A DNA stretch of 64,000 nucleotides from Nematopogon swammerdamellus (lineage: Eukaryota > Arthropoda > Insecta > Lepidoptera > Adelidae): NCBI GenBank assembly GCA_946902875.1, contig OX336343.1, positions 22,429,596 to 22,493,595 of the forward strand, given 5' to 3'. Positions 33,111 through 45,140 of the stretch are shown here, piece by piece (position 1 is the stretch's first letter; the number at the start of each line of letters is the position of its first letter). Below the pieces are notes generated by a model. It was not told the origin of the DNA. It saw only the letters and a list, made by a program, of their open reading frames with translations, and searched no databases. The position numbers were made by a program, and so were the translations under genes.

Positions 33111-34022
33111 CAGTGTTGCCAATTTTTTTCTAGCTCGCCCACCAGATGCGCCAGTCGAAACCACCAGAATTTCCCCAGATTTTCAGAAATACTCAAAAAT
33201 ATAAAATTATAATAAAAATCGAACCCTAGAGTTGAAGGCGGTCGGTTATTTTTGCTTGCTTTAGCACCGCCTTCAACTCTAGGGTTAAATATTTTTTATT
33301 TCATACATTTTTGAAGGCGGTTTTTATATTTTTTGAAATAGTTTTTTATTTCACAGTTTTTTTTAGTATTTTATTGCTATTAATGTACTCGGCGCAATCG
33401 CTCGGCCTTCGGCCTCGCGATTCCGCCTCGCTTTCCAATCCGATCGTACCAAATTTAAATGGGGCCACAAGGGAAGCGCCAGCTTTAAAAAAAAACTAAA
33501 AATTCAAAATCGCTTCACCCAGTCCAAAGTTCTGAGTTAACAAACATTCCGGTTTTTGAGGCTGTGTCTGGTCTTCTGAATAATGAAAAACCGGACAAAC
33601 GTCCTTTTCAGGATCTTCAAATAAAAGAGTAGGTACGATCATTTCCAAACAGATCAATTTAGTAGACATAATAATTATTATCACAGCAATCACAGGACAG
33701 ATGGTTGCATACAAAATAATATTACTAAAATAACAATTGAGCTTAGTCTTCTTCTGAAGAAGAAAGCGTCTTAGCTTCTTCGCATGGAATGGGTGCAGCA
33801 TAAACACATTTGGTTCCAATTTTGTTTAACAGATCCTTGGGGAAAGTGTAGGTACGTGTTGCAACACTTCATCGATTTAAACACTAAATTTTTTGCATAA
33901 CCACTAAACAAATCTGATCAAACCACCATACTCAGCACTAGACCCTAGATCGCAAATTTGGCCACCAGACGGGATTCCAAACCACCAGATCTAGTGGCGC
34001 TAGCACTAAGTTGGCAACACTG
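33111..34022. mobile_element. hAT-type non-autonomous element, 912 bp
   Basis: Terminal inverted repeats CAGTGTTGCCAA and TTGGCAACACTG with the exact 8-bp duplication CTGTAGAT at 33103-33110 and 34023-34030. It has no recognisable transposase. A 20-bp perfect stem at 33223-33286 (ACCCTAGAGTTGAAGGCGGT) lies inside. Confidence 0.88.
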
Positions 34023-34396
34023 CTGTAGATACTAGATACCGGCCGACTTGATGGGGGAAAAGAAGTAGGTAATGGCGCGCCACATGTCTATAGATAGATA
34101 GAGTGATCTTGAGCTTGACTTGCTTGACTAGGCGCCTAGGTGTATGGGCTAGGCGTTTTATAGACAATCCAAACTGTTGGATGGAACGTAGCGGTACCTA
34201 TTTTGTTCCTTAGTACATCTTCCTCCTTCCTGCCCACATTAGTGCCTATTCCTATCGACCTATTGTAATATTAGCTAGGTACCATTCATGAAATTGTACC
34301 GCCTGCGTTATTTGTTGTTGTTATTGTTGCGTTCTTTAAATATTATTTATAACTTATAAAGCTGTCAGAAAAGAGTATGCTCAAATTGTAGCAGTT

Positions 34397-35622
34397 CCAC
34401 CACGTTTTTAGGGTTCCGTACCTCAAAAGAGGAAAAAACGGAACCCTTATAGGATCACTTTGTTGTCCGTCTGGCTGGGTGTCTGTCCGTCAAGACCCTT
34501 TTTCTCAGGAACGGGTAGAGGTATCAAGTTGAAATTAATATCAAATACTGAGGTCTACGTTTCCTCGGAGGTGTAAAAAATTTAAGCTTCTAAGTCAACG
34601 CAATCACTAGATACGGCCATTTAAGTCACATATTTTGCTACCGGCAAACCAAATCAAAACCTATAGAGTACTTCCCTTTAACCTAGAATAATGAAATTTG
34701 GTAAGAAGCAAGGTCTCATAGCACAAGTAAAGGAAAAAATCGAAAATTGTAAATTTATAGTTATGGGACATTAAAAAAAATTTTAGTTTGTTTTGTATGT
34801 CAAGGTCCCTTTTTCTCAGGAACGGATCAAGATAACAAATTGAAATTAATATGAAATACTAACATCTACGATCTCTTTAAGGTGTAGAATATTCAAACTT
34901 CTAAATCAACGCAAACAAAAGATACGGTCATCTATGTCATACTTCATACTCGCAAACTCACTCAAAACAAATCAAAACCTATAGGGTATTTCCTGTTAAC
35001 ATAGAATCATAAAATTTGGTAAGAAGCAAGGTCTTATAGCACAAGTAAAGGAAAAAATCGAAAATTGTAAATTTATAGTTATGGGACAAAAAAATTTTTT
35101 AGTTTGTTTTGTATGTCAAGATCGCTTTTTTCTCAGGAACGGATCAAGATAACAAATTGAAATTACTTAATACGAAATACTAAGATCTACGATCTCTTTA
35201 AGGTGTAGAATATTCAAGCTTCTAAATCAATATAATCAAAAGATACGGCTATTTATGGGAAATTTTAATAATTGCAAACTCACTCAAATGAAATCAAAAC
35301 CTATAGGGTACTTACCGTTGACCTAGCTAGAGTAATGTAATGAAATTTGGCAAGAAGCAAGGTCTCACAAGTAAAGATAAAATCCGAAAAGGTTAAGTCG
35401 TTATGTATTATAAAGGTTAAGTCGTTAAGAAATATATTTTTGTATATTTCAACTTCACGAATGCCGCACAGTCAAAAACCATTGCTGTAGTGTTTATTTA
35501 GGCGGTTCGGGATTTTCCAAAACAATTGTTTTTGTACATACATAATACCTACAAATATATTGAGTGATGCTGATGATACGGAACCCTCGGTGCGCGAGTC
35601 CAACTCGCACTTGCCATTTTTT
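34397..35622. repeat. Long GGTTCCGTA-family repeat with three ~312-bp units
   Basis: Left end AGGGTTCCGTACCTC, right end GAACCCTCGGTGCGCGAGTC. Inside, the block beginning CTTTTTCTCAGGAACGG repeats at about 34497, 34808 and 35124, each followed by similar ~310-bp text (ATCAAGATAACAAATTGAAA, then GGTAAGAAGCAAGGTCT). No coding sequence. Confidence 0.75.
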
Positions 35623-35679
35623 TTTTTCAATGTTGAACCTACCTAGTACCACAGATTAATGTCTGGCTGGATATTTTAT

Positions 35680-35960
35680 CGATCACGTAGGTATGCATTC
35701 CCCGCCCGTCTCGCCTCGACTCTCCCGTGCGTTGTCATGGCGATGGCGGCGGCGCGCCCGGCGGCTTGGGGCCGCCGCTCCGCCGCGCCCTTGACCGTGC
35801 CCTCCACGGTGCCTCCACCCAGCGCTGCGGTGACTGGCCATGAGAGAGGGGCGCGCCCCGACCGCGGCCGGGATGCGAGTCGTCTGGCCGGATGAATTCT
35901 GGGAATATTTAGTTGGGTCGATGACAACGTTGCGTGGCGGCTTGGCTGGCGGTCCATTCC
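35680..35960. other. CpG-rich patch
   Basis: Includes GGCGGCGCGCCCGGCGGCTT and a run of CCGCG words. Long frames exist on both strands only because stops are rare in GC-rich DNA. No family was recognised. Confidence 0.5.
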
Positions 35961-36062
35961 ATCCGCAGACCAAACTCAAACACCTTGACCATGCATGTGC
36001 TTGGGCCCGTATGTGCAACCTTGGTATGGTAAAGTCTTAACCTCGCATTACCCTATTTAAAA

Positions 36063-36440
36063 AAAACTGGCCAACTGCGAGTCGAACTCGCGCACCGAGG
36101 GTTCCGTATCCCCATGTCATGGCCAGCGCCACTCACGCCATCTATGGCGTGTTTATGAAATTCATGATTCGTTAAAATGCTTCATACTCTTTTCGGGAGA
36201 TGGCGCGCGCGCATGTATACACTTTTTAGTTTCTTCTATATGGGAACCCCCGTGAACTTTTTACTTTTTCTATTTGTTGCTAGGTATATCGGCCATAATA
36301 AACAAATAATAAATAACACATATTCTGTGAAAATTTTAACGGGCTACCTATTACGGTTCAAGATAATATACAAACAGCCGGACAGACAGACGGCGTAGGC
36401 TAAGGAATAGGATCCCGTACGACGGATACGGAACCCTAAA
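36063..36440 (-). repeat. GTCT-microsatellite repeat copy
   Basis: CTGGCCAACTGCGAGTCGAA at the start and GGATACGGAACCCTAAAAAT at the end. Closely related to 29250-29625, including GCCACTCACGCCATCTATGG. Confidence 0.7.
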
Positions 36441-36449
36441 AATACGGCC

Positions 36450-36680
36450 ATGTGTTTGCGTCTGCCTGCTTGCGTCTACTCAAGTGCTGGGCATAGGCCT
36501 TTTCAATTTGTGTCCTGCAGTTTCAGCGGATATGATACCGAGTTCCACCTGGCGGGTGGTCTTTCCACACTGCGTTACCCTGTCTACGGCCACCGGAGTA
36601 GAGTCCGGTTACTCCAACTGACGCGTCGTCGTCGTCTTGTCGGTTGATGTGCCCAGCCCACTGCCATTTGCGTTTAGTAC
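36450..36680 (-). pseudogene. RTE LINE relic
   Basis: On minus, KWQWAGHI and a GGRRQGN-like segment, then QIEKAYAQHL, fit the RTE C-terminal region. Several stops. Confidence 0.5.
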
Positions 36681-37035
36681 ATAATAATTATGTACTAATT
36701 ATGTATATTATACGGACGATCTCGTAAAATTATTACATGTGCATTGTGCATGGACCTATGTCCTAAGATTCTTCGCTGAAGTAACTACCTAGGTATTAAT
36801 ATCGCAAGTTCAAGGAAAGCACATTGTCGTGGACGTCTTGGAAAATTAGGAACCTTGCCTACACAGTGGGACACAGTGATGCTTACCTATATTTACTAAC
36901 TTGTTTCGGTACTTATACAAACTCTATTTACCTATCGATGTTCGATGTATTTACCTACCTTCCTACATTAAATTTATCAGCATTTTATCTGTTATATTTT
37001 AACATAATGCTGTGTAAACCATCGATGGTGTAAAC

Positions 37036-38316
37036 CAGAGGTGCGCTTTTGTGCCGGTTTGTGTCACGATTTCGTACAGCGCACATCTCTGTACTGCTGT
37101 GCTGTGCTCGCACGATGGACAGTCTCGTGCAGTTCGTGTCACGATTGTCCAACGCGCACGAAGTAGCACAAACTTGCACGTTTTGACTGCATTATGCAAA
37201 CTGTCTTGGTTTTAGTTCAGCGTGATTGTACATTTCACTTTATTATTTTATAAGATCTTCAACTAAAGTATGTATGTATCCCTCAATGTCTAAGATTAAA
37301 TAATCTTTGCCAGACATTTTAAATGAATAAGTACCTAGGTAAATAAATATTATAGACTTTACTGCGATGCAGAAGGCGGACTTTGCCGACACGCGCCAAG
37401 GACGAGTGAAGCATGCAGCACTCACAATGCACAGCACAGCACAGTAGAGATTGTAAGGTTCAAATTTTAACCTTAAGTTCAAATTGTAAAATTAAAAATT
37501 TCCTGACAAAATATTCATATAAGCAAGCAACGCACTGTTCGGTAGCGGGCGGCGCGGCTTGGCGGTACGAACAAAGAGACATGAAAGCCGTGCCGACAGT
37601 CCAGCCGACACGCGGCACGCGCGTCGGGTTTTCGACACAGATCAAAGGCGCGCGCGCGGCCAATGGCCATCGTGCGTGCGTGGCGTGGCGCAGCAGCGCG
37701 GTGGTACGTCGCGCCGCCCCGCGCGCGTCTTACCTATCCTTTCCTCCGCGTTTTAAAGGAAAAATATGTTTATTTATTTATAGGAGCTAACATGCGTGAC
37801 TGTATCCATTTTTTTATTTTAAAATGATAGAGCATGGTAGGGTAGGTATATGTACACGGTGTTGCAACCCCAACCATAAAACCCGAAAGGGGGTGATTCT
37901 GCACATGAAATGGAACAACTTTTGTTCTACGACTTTTTAATTTGAAGAAAAAAAAAATATTTTTCTCCATACATTTTGAGAATAGGTACATGATAGGTAC
38001 TTAAAAATTGTATGGAAAAAAAATTTTTTTTTTCAAAAAAATTTAAATTTTTTTCTACTCTATACTATAATATAATAGTAGCCATCACCGTAAATATTTG
38101 TATAGAGAAATATAGTTACAAATTTTAAACTTCTCTGCATTACATCATCCATTCACCGATTTCGTGCACTCGTGCAAGTCGGCGCCGACTTGTACGAAAT
38201 GTCCATGCCGCACGACTCTGCACATGTGTCCGCGCCGGTCCATCGCACGGCGCGGCGTGCTCGGCCGGCCGAGACTACCGCGTTCATTCGCTTCGTGCGC
38301 ACGAAGCGCAGCTCTG
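37036..38316. mobile_element. hAT-type non-autonomous element, 1281 bp
   Basis: Ends CAGAGGTGCGCTTTTGTGC and AAGCGCAGCTCTG form imperfect inverted repeats. The 8-bp duplication GTGTAAAC at 37028-37035 and 38317-38324 is exact. A CpG-rich block (about 37545-37740) and a GTGCACGA-rich subterminal region lie inside. No transposase frame. Confidence 0.85.
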
Positions 38317-38973
38317 GTGTAAACTACCTAGGTAAAATGAATCACTACTAGAATGACTCACTTCGAAAATGAACGACGAAAAGAGCTGTTGGAATCGTTG
38401 GAATGTTGGATTTCATTTTGTATATAAGTAATAAGTATATAAGTCAATGTTTTGTATAGGGCCACGATCCACATTGCATAGGTACTTGCCTGCCTGGCCT
38501 GCCAACCAACAAACAAAATAATGGACGAACAAGAATTGTGTGCTTTTCACTAAACAGTGACATTTTTTAATAATAGAGTCTTGAACTCCTGACTCCTGCC
38601 TGCCTGATGCATTGATTTGTTTCAATTTGGTTTCAATACATATCGAAAGTTTTCCACTTGCGAAAAGTTTGAAATTTTTAACGGTCGCACCACAGATCAG
38701 AGACGCACACTCTCCCTCCGCGGCCTTGCCGCCTTGTAGTATGAATGGGTAATGTGTTTATTGCACCGGTAACGAACGTCGCATTACGTACAACCGTTTG
38801 TGTAGATCCACCCTTGTCTATTCCACTATGAAAGACTGAGACGAGCCTTCACCAGTGCGTTCGGTGCAACATTTAGTAGTCTCGAACAAAGGCCTAGATG
38901 CTATATTTTGCGGTGGGGCAGAGAGAGACAGAATATGTCTGCGCGCTGCGCTTCAATCGGCCAATCTTCATGC

Positions 38974-38983
38974 CCATATATGG
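38974..38983. promoter_or_regulatory. CArG box, possible distal actin 1 promoter
   Basis: CCATATATGG matches the CC(A/T)6GG serum-response element typical of actin promoters, and the identical word lies upstream of actin 2. A TATA-like GGGTATAACTG sits at about 39037. Assignment to actin 1, 7.9 kb downstream, is inference. Confidence 0.35.
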
Positions 38984-39179
38984 AAAAGCCGGCGGTTATC
39001 GCGAAGGGGGAATGTGGGCGATTCCACTTTGGATTAGGGTATAACTGTATTACAAATTACAAATGTTTTAAATAAATGAAAATAAAATGATGTATGGTTG
39101 AACACAAATATAATAAATTAATTAGATATTACATAATTTTCAAATTCCAAAGGTCGAACGGGGTAAAATTGGCATTGCA

Positions 39180-39404
39180 CTTGGGCGAGTCCATAAGTGA
39201 GGTAATTTTGTTGTGCGGTGCGGGACTTGTGCGCGTGCGTGCTGCTGACTGACTGCTGCGTGTTTTTTTCGGTCGGCGTCCGTTGTCGTGTAAAGTCGCG
39301 TAGCAATTTCGTTCTTTCCTTCGGTTCTCTGAACGCGGCTTGCTTGCTGTAGCTGGTGTGATTGTGCAGTATTGTGTCGTGTACTTGTGAGCTGTTTATT
39401 TCAC
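39180..39404 (+). other. Possible noncoding first exon of actin 1
   Basis: A stretch with no long plus-strand frame ends at TATTTCACC followed by the donor GTGAGTATT (39405). It lies between the CArG box at 38974 and the acceptor at 46890. If real, the 5' UTR intron is about 7.5 kb and filled with repeats. No transcript evidence is available. Confidence 0.25.
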
Positions 39405-39836
39405 CGTGAGTATTGAACGAATATTTTGTGTGATGTGGATGGATACATTCATTCACCTGACTTGAGCGAACAATCGCAGTCGGTGAATCATCTGCATCTG
39501 CATAGAATCTGCACGGATGACGAAGCCGTGCCGGTGCTTGGTTAGACAGACGCGGGATGGACTCGTCTGGCGCTCCGCCAAGCGGGCCATTGCCGCCTCG
39601 TTGCCTCATTTATTTACGGCAGGTCGCGATCGGGGATTCCGTAGTAAACGCTAAAAATAAGTTTCGGGGTAGCCGCCCGCCGTCTCGTCTGGGAGATGCT
39701 CGTGTGACGCATTCGCATTCATGCGGTGCACCTGCATTTTGTAGAAGTGTCATTTTTTCACGCTGTCACTCGTCGGTTATGTCAAGATCTGAAATCAGGA
39801 TTACTCTGGCTGGATGGATGTATTCTCAGGTCAAAA

Positions 39837-39953
39837 GGTGTGCGTCGCACGCGGCGCTGCTCTGATGAACTTGCTTCCCTCGTCCCTCCTGTTCGCATTG
39901 GCCAAACCGGCGGCAATACTCTCGCGGAACACCCCTTTGTAGTCGACAGATGA
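39837..39953 (+). pseudogene. CR1/jockey-type LINE, C-terminal end
   Basis: RRCSDELASLVPPVRIGQT, then LAEHPFVVDR and a stop, is homologous to the LINE tail at 63913-64000 (RCSDELASLIPP). Only the last 40 or so residues are present. Confidence 0.7.
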
Positions 39954-40159
39954 GTCGAACTGCACGATTCTCTAAATTTAATCTAATTATAGTTCTTGTG
40001 TGCGAATGTTTTGTTGTTGTTGTTATAGTAGTAGTAAAGGTTGGCTCTAAGCCTGCAAACTGGTCCCTCTTGGTCGGAGACCATCGTGCAAAATCCCTCC
40101 ATCCTCAGCCAGCCCTGTCGACCTACGTCCTCCATGAAGGCCACAATACGACGGGGGCG

Positions 40160-40440
40160 GTTTTTTTTTTATGGAAACTGACACGGTTGCCTGCATCACC
40201 TACAACATCCGTGATGTCAGCCCATAACACCGGGTGAACTTGGTGCCACGTCAGTGCCTCCCTTCGGTCGTGCCGGCTACACTGAACTGGATGGAAAACA
40301 CAAACTATTTACATAGCCGTTTCGACCGACCTTTCATTCAGTGCGGTGGTACCAACCCGGGAGGGTTAAACCCTACCACATAGTAATATAAGAAGGGAAG
40401 CATATATCCCTTAGTCGCCTTTTACTTTTTTCGCACTGCA
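40160..40440 (-). mobile_element. SINE-A copy
   Basis: A tail at left (T-run at 40161), body GTGATGTCAGCCCATAACAC, head region ending near 40440 without the GGGGCCGG start. Followed by a repeat (40500-40620) shared with 20330-20460. Confidence 0.75.
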
Positions 40441-41829
40441 CGGGTGTGGAATACGCTTTCGGGGAAAATCTTCCCCTACTCCTACAATTCACGGATTTTC
40501 AAATCGCCCCCAAGCCCCAGCGCCATTACTCCGCCTCCAAGCCGGACTAGCACCTCCTCGGGGGTGAAATTGGCTATAACTGAGGCTCCGACCAGCACGC
40601 ACAGTCAACCAGTTCGCGTGCAAAAAAAAAGAAGGCTTTTTCTTGGAAGTTTGGAGAGTTGCTGCGTGTCAGGTAATATCTATGTAGAGATGGGCGTCCA
40701 CGGCATGCATTATGCAAGAGTATTTATTTTTTTGAGAGCACAATACGTTACACCGTTTGGCCACTGCGTCTGTCATGGAGGACGGAGTAAGCCGGCCTGT
40801 GTACTCAAGACTGGCTGTCCACCAGGCCTCCGGCGTGTGAGATCTGTCATGGATGTCGAGAAGTCAGTTGTTAGTTTACACGTTTCCGCACCGTGTTTTC
40901 CTTTATCGGATGTGCCAAATTTTAATAAATGACTTCCATACCATACCAGTTGTTCATGTCAGTTAATTAAATTGAACCCACAGTTAAAAGTCGGACGACA
41001 AACGTAGGAAGATTATCTTGGTTCTGCATTTACCGTTGCGGAGGTCTGCAGCCACCCTGGCCGTCTGTGGCAAGTCACAGGATGTATCAGTGGAAACCGT
41101 GTGTAAATCGATAAAGTGTTTCTCGAGTTATAAGGATTCATATGTACATTGACGGACGTTACACCGTACACGGCCGTAGAAACTTCGCTTTATTTATTAC
41201 GGTAATGTGAGGCAAGGCAGGACTTATTGAAATAAAATATGATTTGAAAAGAAATTAAATGAGAGTTTATTTGTCGCCAGTTTAACAAAAAAAGTAAACA
41301 TAAAAATTTTAACACTATTGGCGACAAATTGGGCCCACTCTAGCATGTGCGATAGAAGACAACGGCGGTGCTTTTTTTAAATCAAACCAGTGAACCTAGA
41401 GTTTTACATGAAATCTGAACCGTGCAACAGCTGGTGAAGGTAAAATTGTTTAAACCCGAAAAAATCCATAGGTGCACGCCGATCGGATTTCAACCTCGGA
41501 CCTCCGTTTCGTTTCTGACACCAATACCCCACCGCCGGTTTTACACTAAGGCCCTCGAGAGGGACAAGTTTGCACTACTTTACAACAAAACTATAGACAT
41601 TCTTGACACAGTGATGGGTCCATCGCCCTCTTCATCAAGATCATAACTAAATTCTTCAGGACAACGACCCGTTGATTGTCATTCCGAAGTGTTTTAACAG
41701 TACAATGACCCGTATCTTTAATAGCTTGCGCAGACTTTGTGCCTAGTATATTTATGGTGCTTGCCACCAACCCAGACGTCTCATATTATTAATCTGCATT
41801 GTTAGACAACCACACATATCGTGCCATCC

Positions 41830-42192
41830 CGTGTCCGTCCACCGCTGGAAATCGACAAGGTTGGTTGAAACGGCTATTTAAATATTTCGCGTTTTGCGTC
41901 CAGTTCAGTGTAGCCGGCATGGCCGACGGGAAGCACTAAAATGGCACCTAGTTTACCAAGGTGTTATGGGCTCACATCACGGGTTTATCTCGGCCGGATT
42001 GGTACCACCGCACCTAACGATACGTCGGTCGAAACGGCTATGTAAATAGTTCGTGTTTTCCGTCCATTTCAGTGTAGCCGACATGAAATGAAGGGAAGCA
42101 CTGATATGGCACCTAGTTCACCCGGTGTTATGGGCTCACATCACGGATGTAGTAGGTTATGTAGCCTACGGTGTCAGTTTCTATAAAAAAAA
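41830..42192 (+). mobile_element. Two partial SINE-A copies in tandem
   Basis: First body segment at about 41840-41990 (GTCCAGTTCAGTGTAGCCGG), then at about 41990-42192 a second, with an A tail at 42183. The region 40630-41830 before them has no supportable gene. Confidence 0.65.
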
Positions 42193-42204
42193 GCACCTCT
42201 CCCA

Positions 42205-42330
42205 AGCATGTGGTATTCTGTTCTTATCCATCCACTCCTGGCTACCTTTTTTAAGTAGTCTGTCCAACCTGGCCACGGTTCTCCGGTCTGCGGCAGATGT
42301 GCCCACCCCACTGCCACTTCAACTTGCTAA
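42205..42330 (-). pseudogene. RTE LINE relic
   Basis: On minus, KWQWGGHICRRPENRG matches the conserved RTE C-terminal motif, followed by stops. Confidence 0.6.
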
Positions 42331-42900
42331 ATTTCTAAAGATTTTATCAATCAAAGAAATGTCAAGATGTTATGTACTTTTGATAGTTTGCAACTCATTG
42401 CAAATATCCTTTTTTATTTTTCAAAATATAGAAAAAAAAAAAAAAATTTCCTTAACAGTCAGTTTAACCGAAAAAGCATTAGATTTTCTCTCGCCATGTC
42501 AGCTCTCACAACGGCTCATACCTAACATCACAAGCATTACATTCACACACTCACTTGCCGGCTGTCTACTTCTACCGTGTCCTAACTGTGCAGTCAAAAG
42601 AAAGTGGTGGGGCGAGTGGGCTTGCTACCATATACTGTGTCCATCTCATCACCACCCACATTGTAAGTTGAGATCTCACGTCGCGAGGTGGCGCCAGTGA
42701 CCAGTAGTATAGTGTGCAGTTTTTTTTTTCTATTTATTTGCTGAAAATGTAAGTTGAGTGATCCAAGTGTTTTTTTATTATCATCATTACACTCTTTATT
42801 GTTCATTTTATCATTTCTTGGCAGTACACTGCGCTCAGATTTGTCATATTTACATGTATACTTCCACTAAGTTCGATTATAATAACAGCGAAGAAGAACT

Positions 42901-43030
42901 GCAGGTCTATTCTTGTAAATTCTGACAGCGGAATCAGCGCTGTTGTGGCGCTGAGAGCCACTTACTAAAGTAGCTCTCAGCGCCACATCAGCGCTGATTC
43001 CGCTGTCAGAATTTACAAGAATAGACCTGC
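42901..43030. repeat. 130-bp near-perfect palindrome
   Basis: Left arm GCAGGTCTATTCTTGTAAAT and onward is mirrored by the right arm ending ATTTACAAGAATAGACCTGC, with about four mismatches and almost no loop. It is probably a foldback MITE; a hairpin RNA is possible. Confidence 0.8.
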
Positions 43031-43847
43031 GGATAAGAAATTTCACTGCAATTTTTTCATCTACTTAGTCTATTTTATGTGAATTAGTAGTTTTTTTTAA
43101 TTTTGACAATCTTTTGTGATGTATGGCCGTTTTGAACATCTCCAATTAAGTTAACACCTTATTTGCCGCTTAAAGTGACATTTTTCATACTGACTGGCTG
43201 CTGGTATTTCAGCAAAAGGTGGTGAAATTGGCCGGTAGCCCAATTTAATCTAAATTTTAATGTTTAGTTAGTGTCTTCTGTGTGATTTCTATAATTTACC
43301 CAGGCTCGAAGAAAAAGCCCTTTTATTAATCGCATACACTTTGGTTTGGTTGGAGCAAGTGAAAACTTAAAACCACTCACCTAGCAGTTATCATACCCCA
43401 AAGATATTATTTTAGAAAATGCCTAGAGGCATTAAGTGTTACCTTTTCCCATATTCTATTTGAGTGCAATAAATATAACAATACAATACAACTTTTATTT
43501 CAAGCTTTTTTAAAATAAAAATCACACGCAAATCAGTCCACTTTTTAAGATAATTAATTTTTTTGTCGAGGGTAACACCCCTTTGCGTCGGGGGTTAAAG
43601 AGTTTGAAGCAATGGTCCATTATAGGATAGCTAAGATCATAGTGCTGCTTCAAAAGCGACTCGTATTGCACAAGTGCAACAACCTTGCGCATACAGTTGT
43701 GTTTAACAAGCGGTGCGCTTGTAATTAGTAGCAGAGACGCCTCCGAGCATAATTCATATTAAAATCTGTTCATATTGTGAAGACATTTGTGAAAGTCTTA
43801 CCGGTTGTCTCGTTCGTGCTGAAACCAGGGTTGTCAAGGGTTGTAAA

Positions 43848-44295
43848 CTAGGCTTGCCAGGTGCCCGGGATTTCCGGGATTGTCCCGGGCTAGGCTCCAA
43901 TGTCCCGTGTCCCGGGCGAAGGGTATTTTTGTCCCGGAGAGTGCAATTTATCCCGGGAAGAGTCCAGATGCCGATGAAGTGCTCAAATTAGCAATTTCCT
44001 TCTTTCAATTTAGTGTAGTGTTGTTTTTTTTTTTTTTATGGAAACTGACACGATTGGCTACATCACCTACAACATCCGTGATGTCAGCCGATAACACCGG
44101 GTGAACTAGGTGCTATGTCAGTGCTTCCCTTCATTACGTTGCTTACTAAAGTTGTTGCTTTAAAACAAACGCTAAAAGTTCACCGTAAAAATTATAGCAG
44201 AAAAATATTGATCTTTTCTTTCTCCATCATATTTATGAAGGACTGCAGTAGTAGATATGTCCCGGGAAGGCTAACATCAGATCTGGCAAGCCTAG
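43848..44295. mobile_element. TIR element with SINE-A insert
   Basis: CTAGGCTTGCCAG and CTGGCAAGCCTAG are exact 13-bp terminal repeats. The interior repeats GTCCCGGG-type words. A SINE-A (minus, about 44027-44140) is inserted. Flanks TTGTAAA and GTGTAAC are only partly alike, so the duplication is unconfirmed. Confidence 0.7.
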
Positions 44296-44677
44296 GTGTA
44301 ACACAGAAATAATTATTTTCAAAAATATTTACAGTTGCATTAATACCATAATATGACACAATGTTTGTGGACGTTCCAAAATGTTGTATGGACGAATTTT
44401 GTGTACCTTGAAGACTCACTTCGAGGGCACCGTGCCCAAACGTCGTTTAACACTTCGTAATGGAAACGTAATCACGTGTCAGCATCCGCGTGTGATACTT
44501 ACTATCAATGGGTGAATCATGCAGAATGCGGTGATTACGCTACTACTCGAGTCCAAATGACTTCATCCAGACAAAATCAACACAATTTGTCATGAATGTT
44601 GCTATCATGGAAGTTTTACACAGTTGGAAAATAATGGAGCAATATTTTTTTTTTTGGTTTGATTTGATGTTGTTGAC

Positions 44678-44945
44678 TTGTACCGTGTGGGGCCTGTATA
44701 AGAATAGCCCCACTGCATCTCTCCCCGTGTATGTCGTAAAAGGCGACTAAGGGATATGACTCCCTTCTTATGTTACTAGGTGGTAGAGTTTAACCCGCCC
44801 GGGTTGGTACCACCGCACTAAATGAAAGGTCGGTCGAAACGGCTATGTAAATAGTTTGTGTTTTCCGTCCAGTTCAGTGTAGCCGGCACGACCGAAGGGA
44901 AGGCTGACGTGGCACCAAGTTCACCCGGTGTTATGGGCTTACCCC
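44678..44945 (+). mobile_element. SINE-A copy lacking its tail
   Basis: Starts TACCGTGTGGGGCCTGTA and contains GCCCCACTGCATCTCTCCCC, and stops at GTTATGGGCTTACCCC before the A-rich end. Confidence 0.75.
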
Positions 44946-45140
44946 AATGATTTTCCTGATTTAAAGCGTGCGGTATACATGTATGTATTAATGTTTAAGT
45001 TTGATTAAAGGGCTGTATGTGACCTCGCGCTCCTTATCTCCGTACAGACCGAGACCTATTGATCGAATTCTGTGCAACATATTCTTATCTGTACTCAAGT
45101 ATTGTGTTTACTGCCCATACATTTTGTGTAGATATACCTA

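Noticed and set aside
32769..33164. 131-residue Arg-rich protein on minus
   Set aside because: It lies in a CpG block, runs into the hAT element end, and resembles no family; the low stop frequency explains it.
33496..33819. 107-residue minus frame in the hAT element
   Set aside because: A hydrophobic Ile-run product of AT-rich DNA, with no hAT transposase motif.
35676..36018. Several overlapping frames in the CpG patch
   Set aside because: Frames are open on both strands at once with low-complexity Arg/Ala/Pro composition.
39118..39609. 163-residue minus-strand protein
   Set aside because: No family similarity. The stretch reads better as a possible plus-strand noncoding exon with a donor at 39405.
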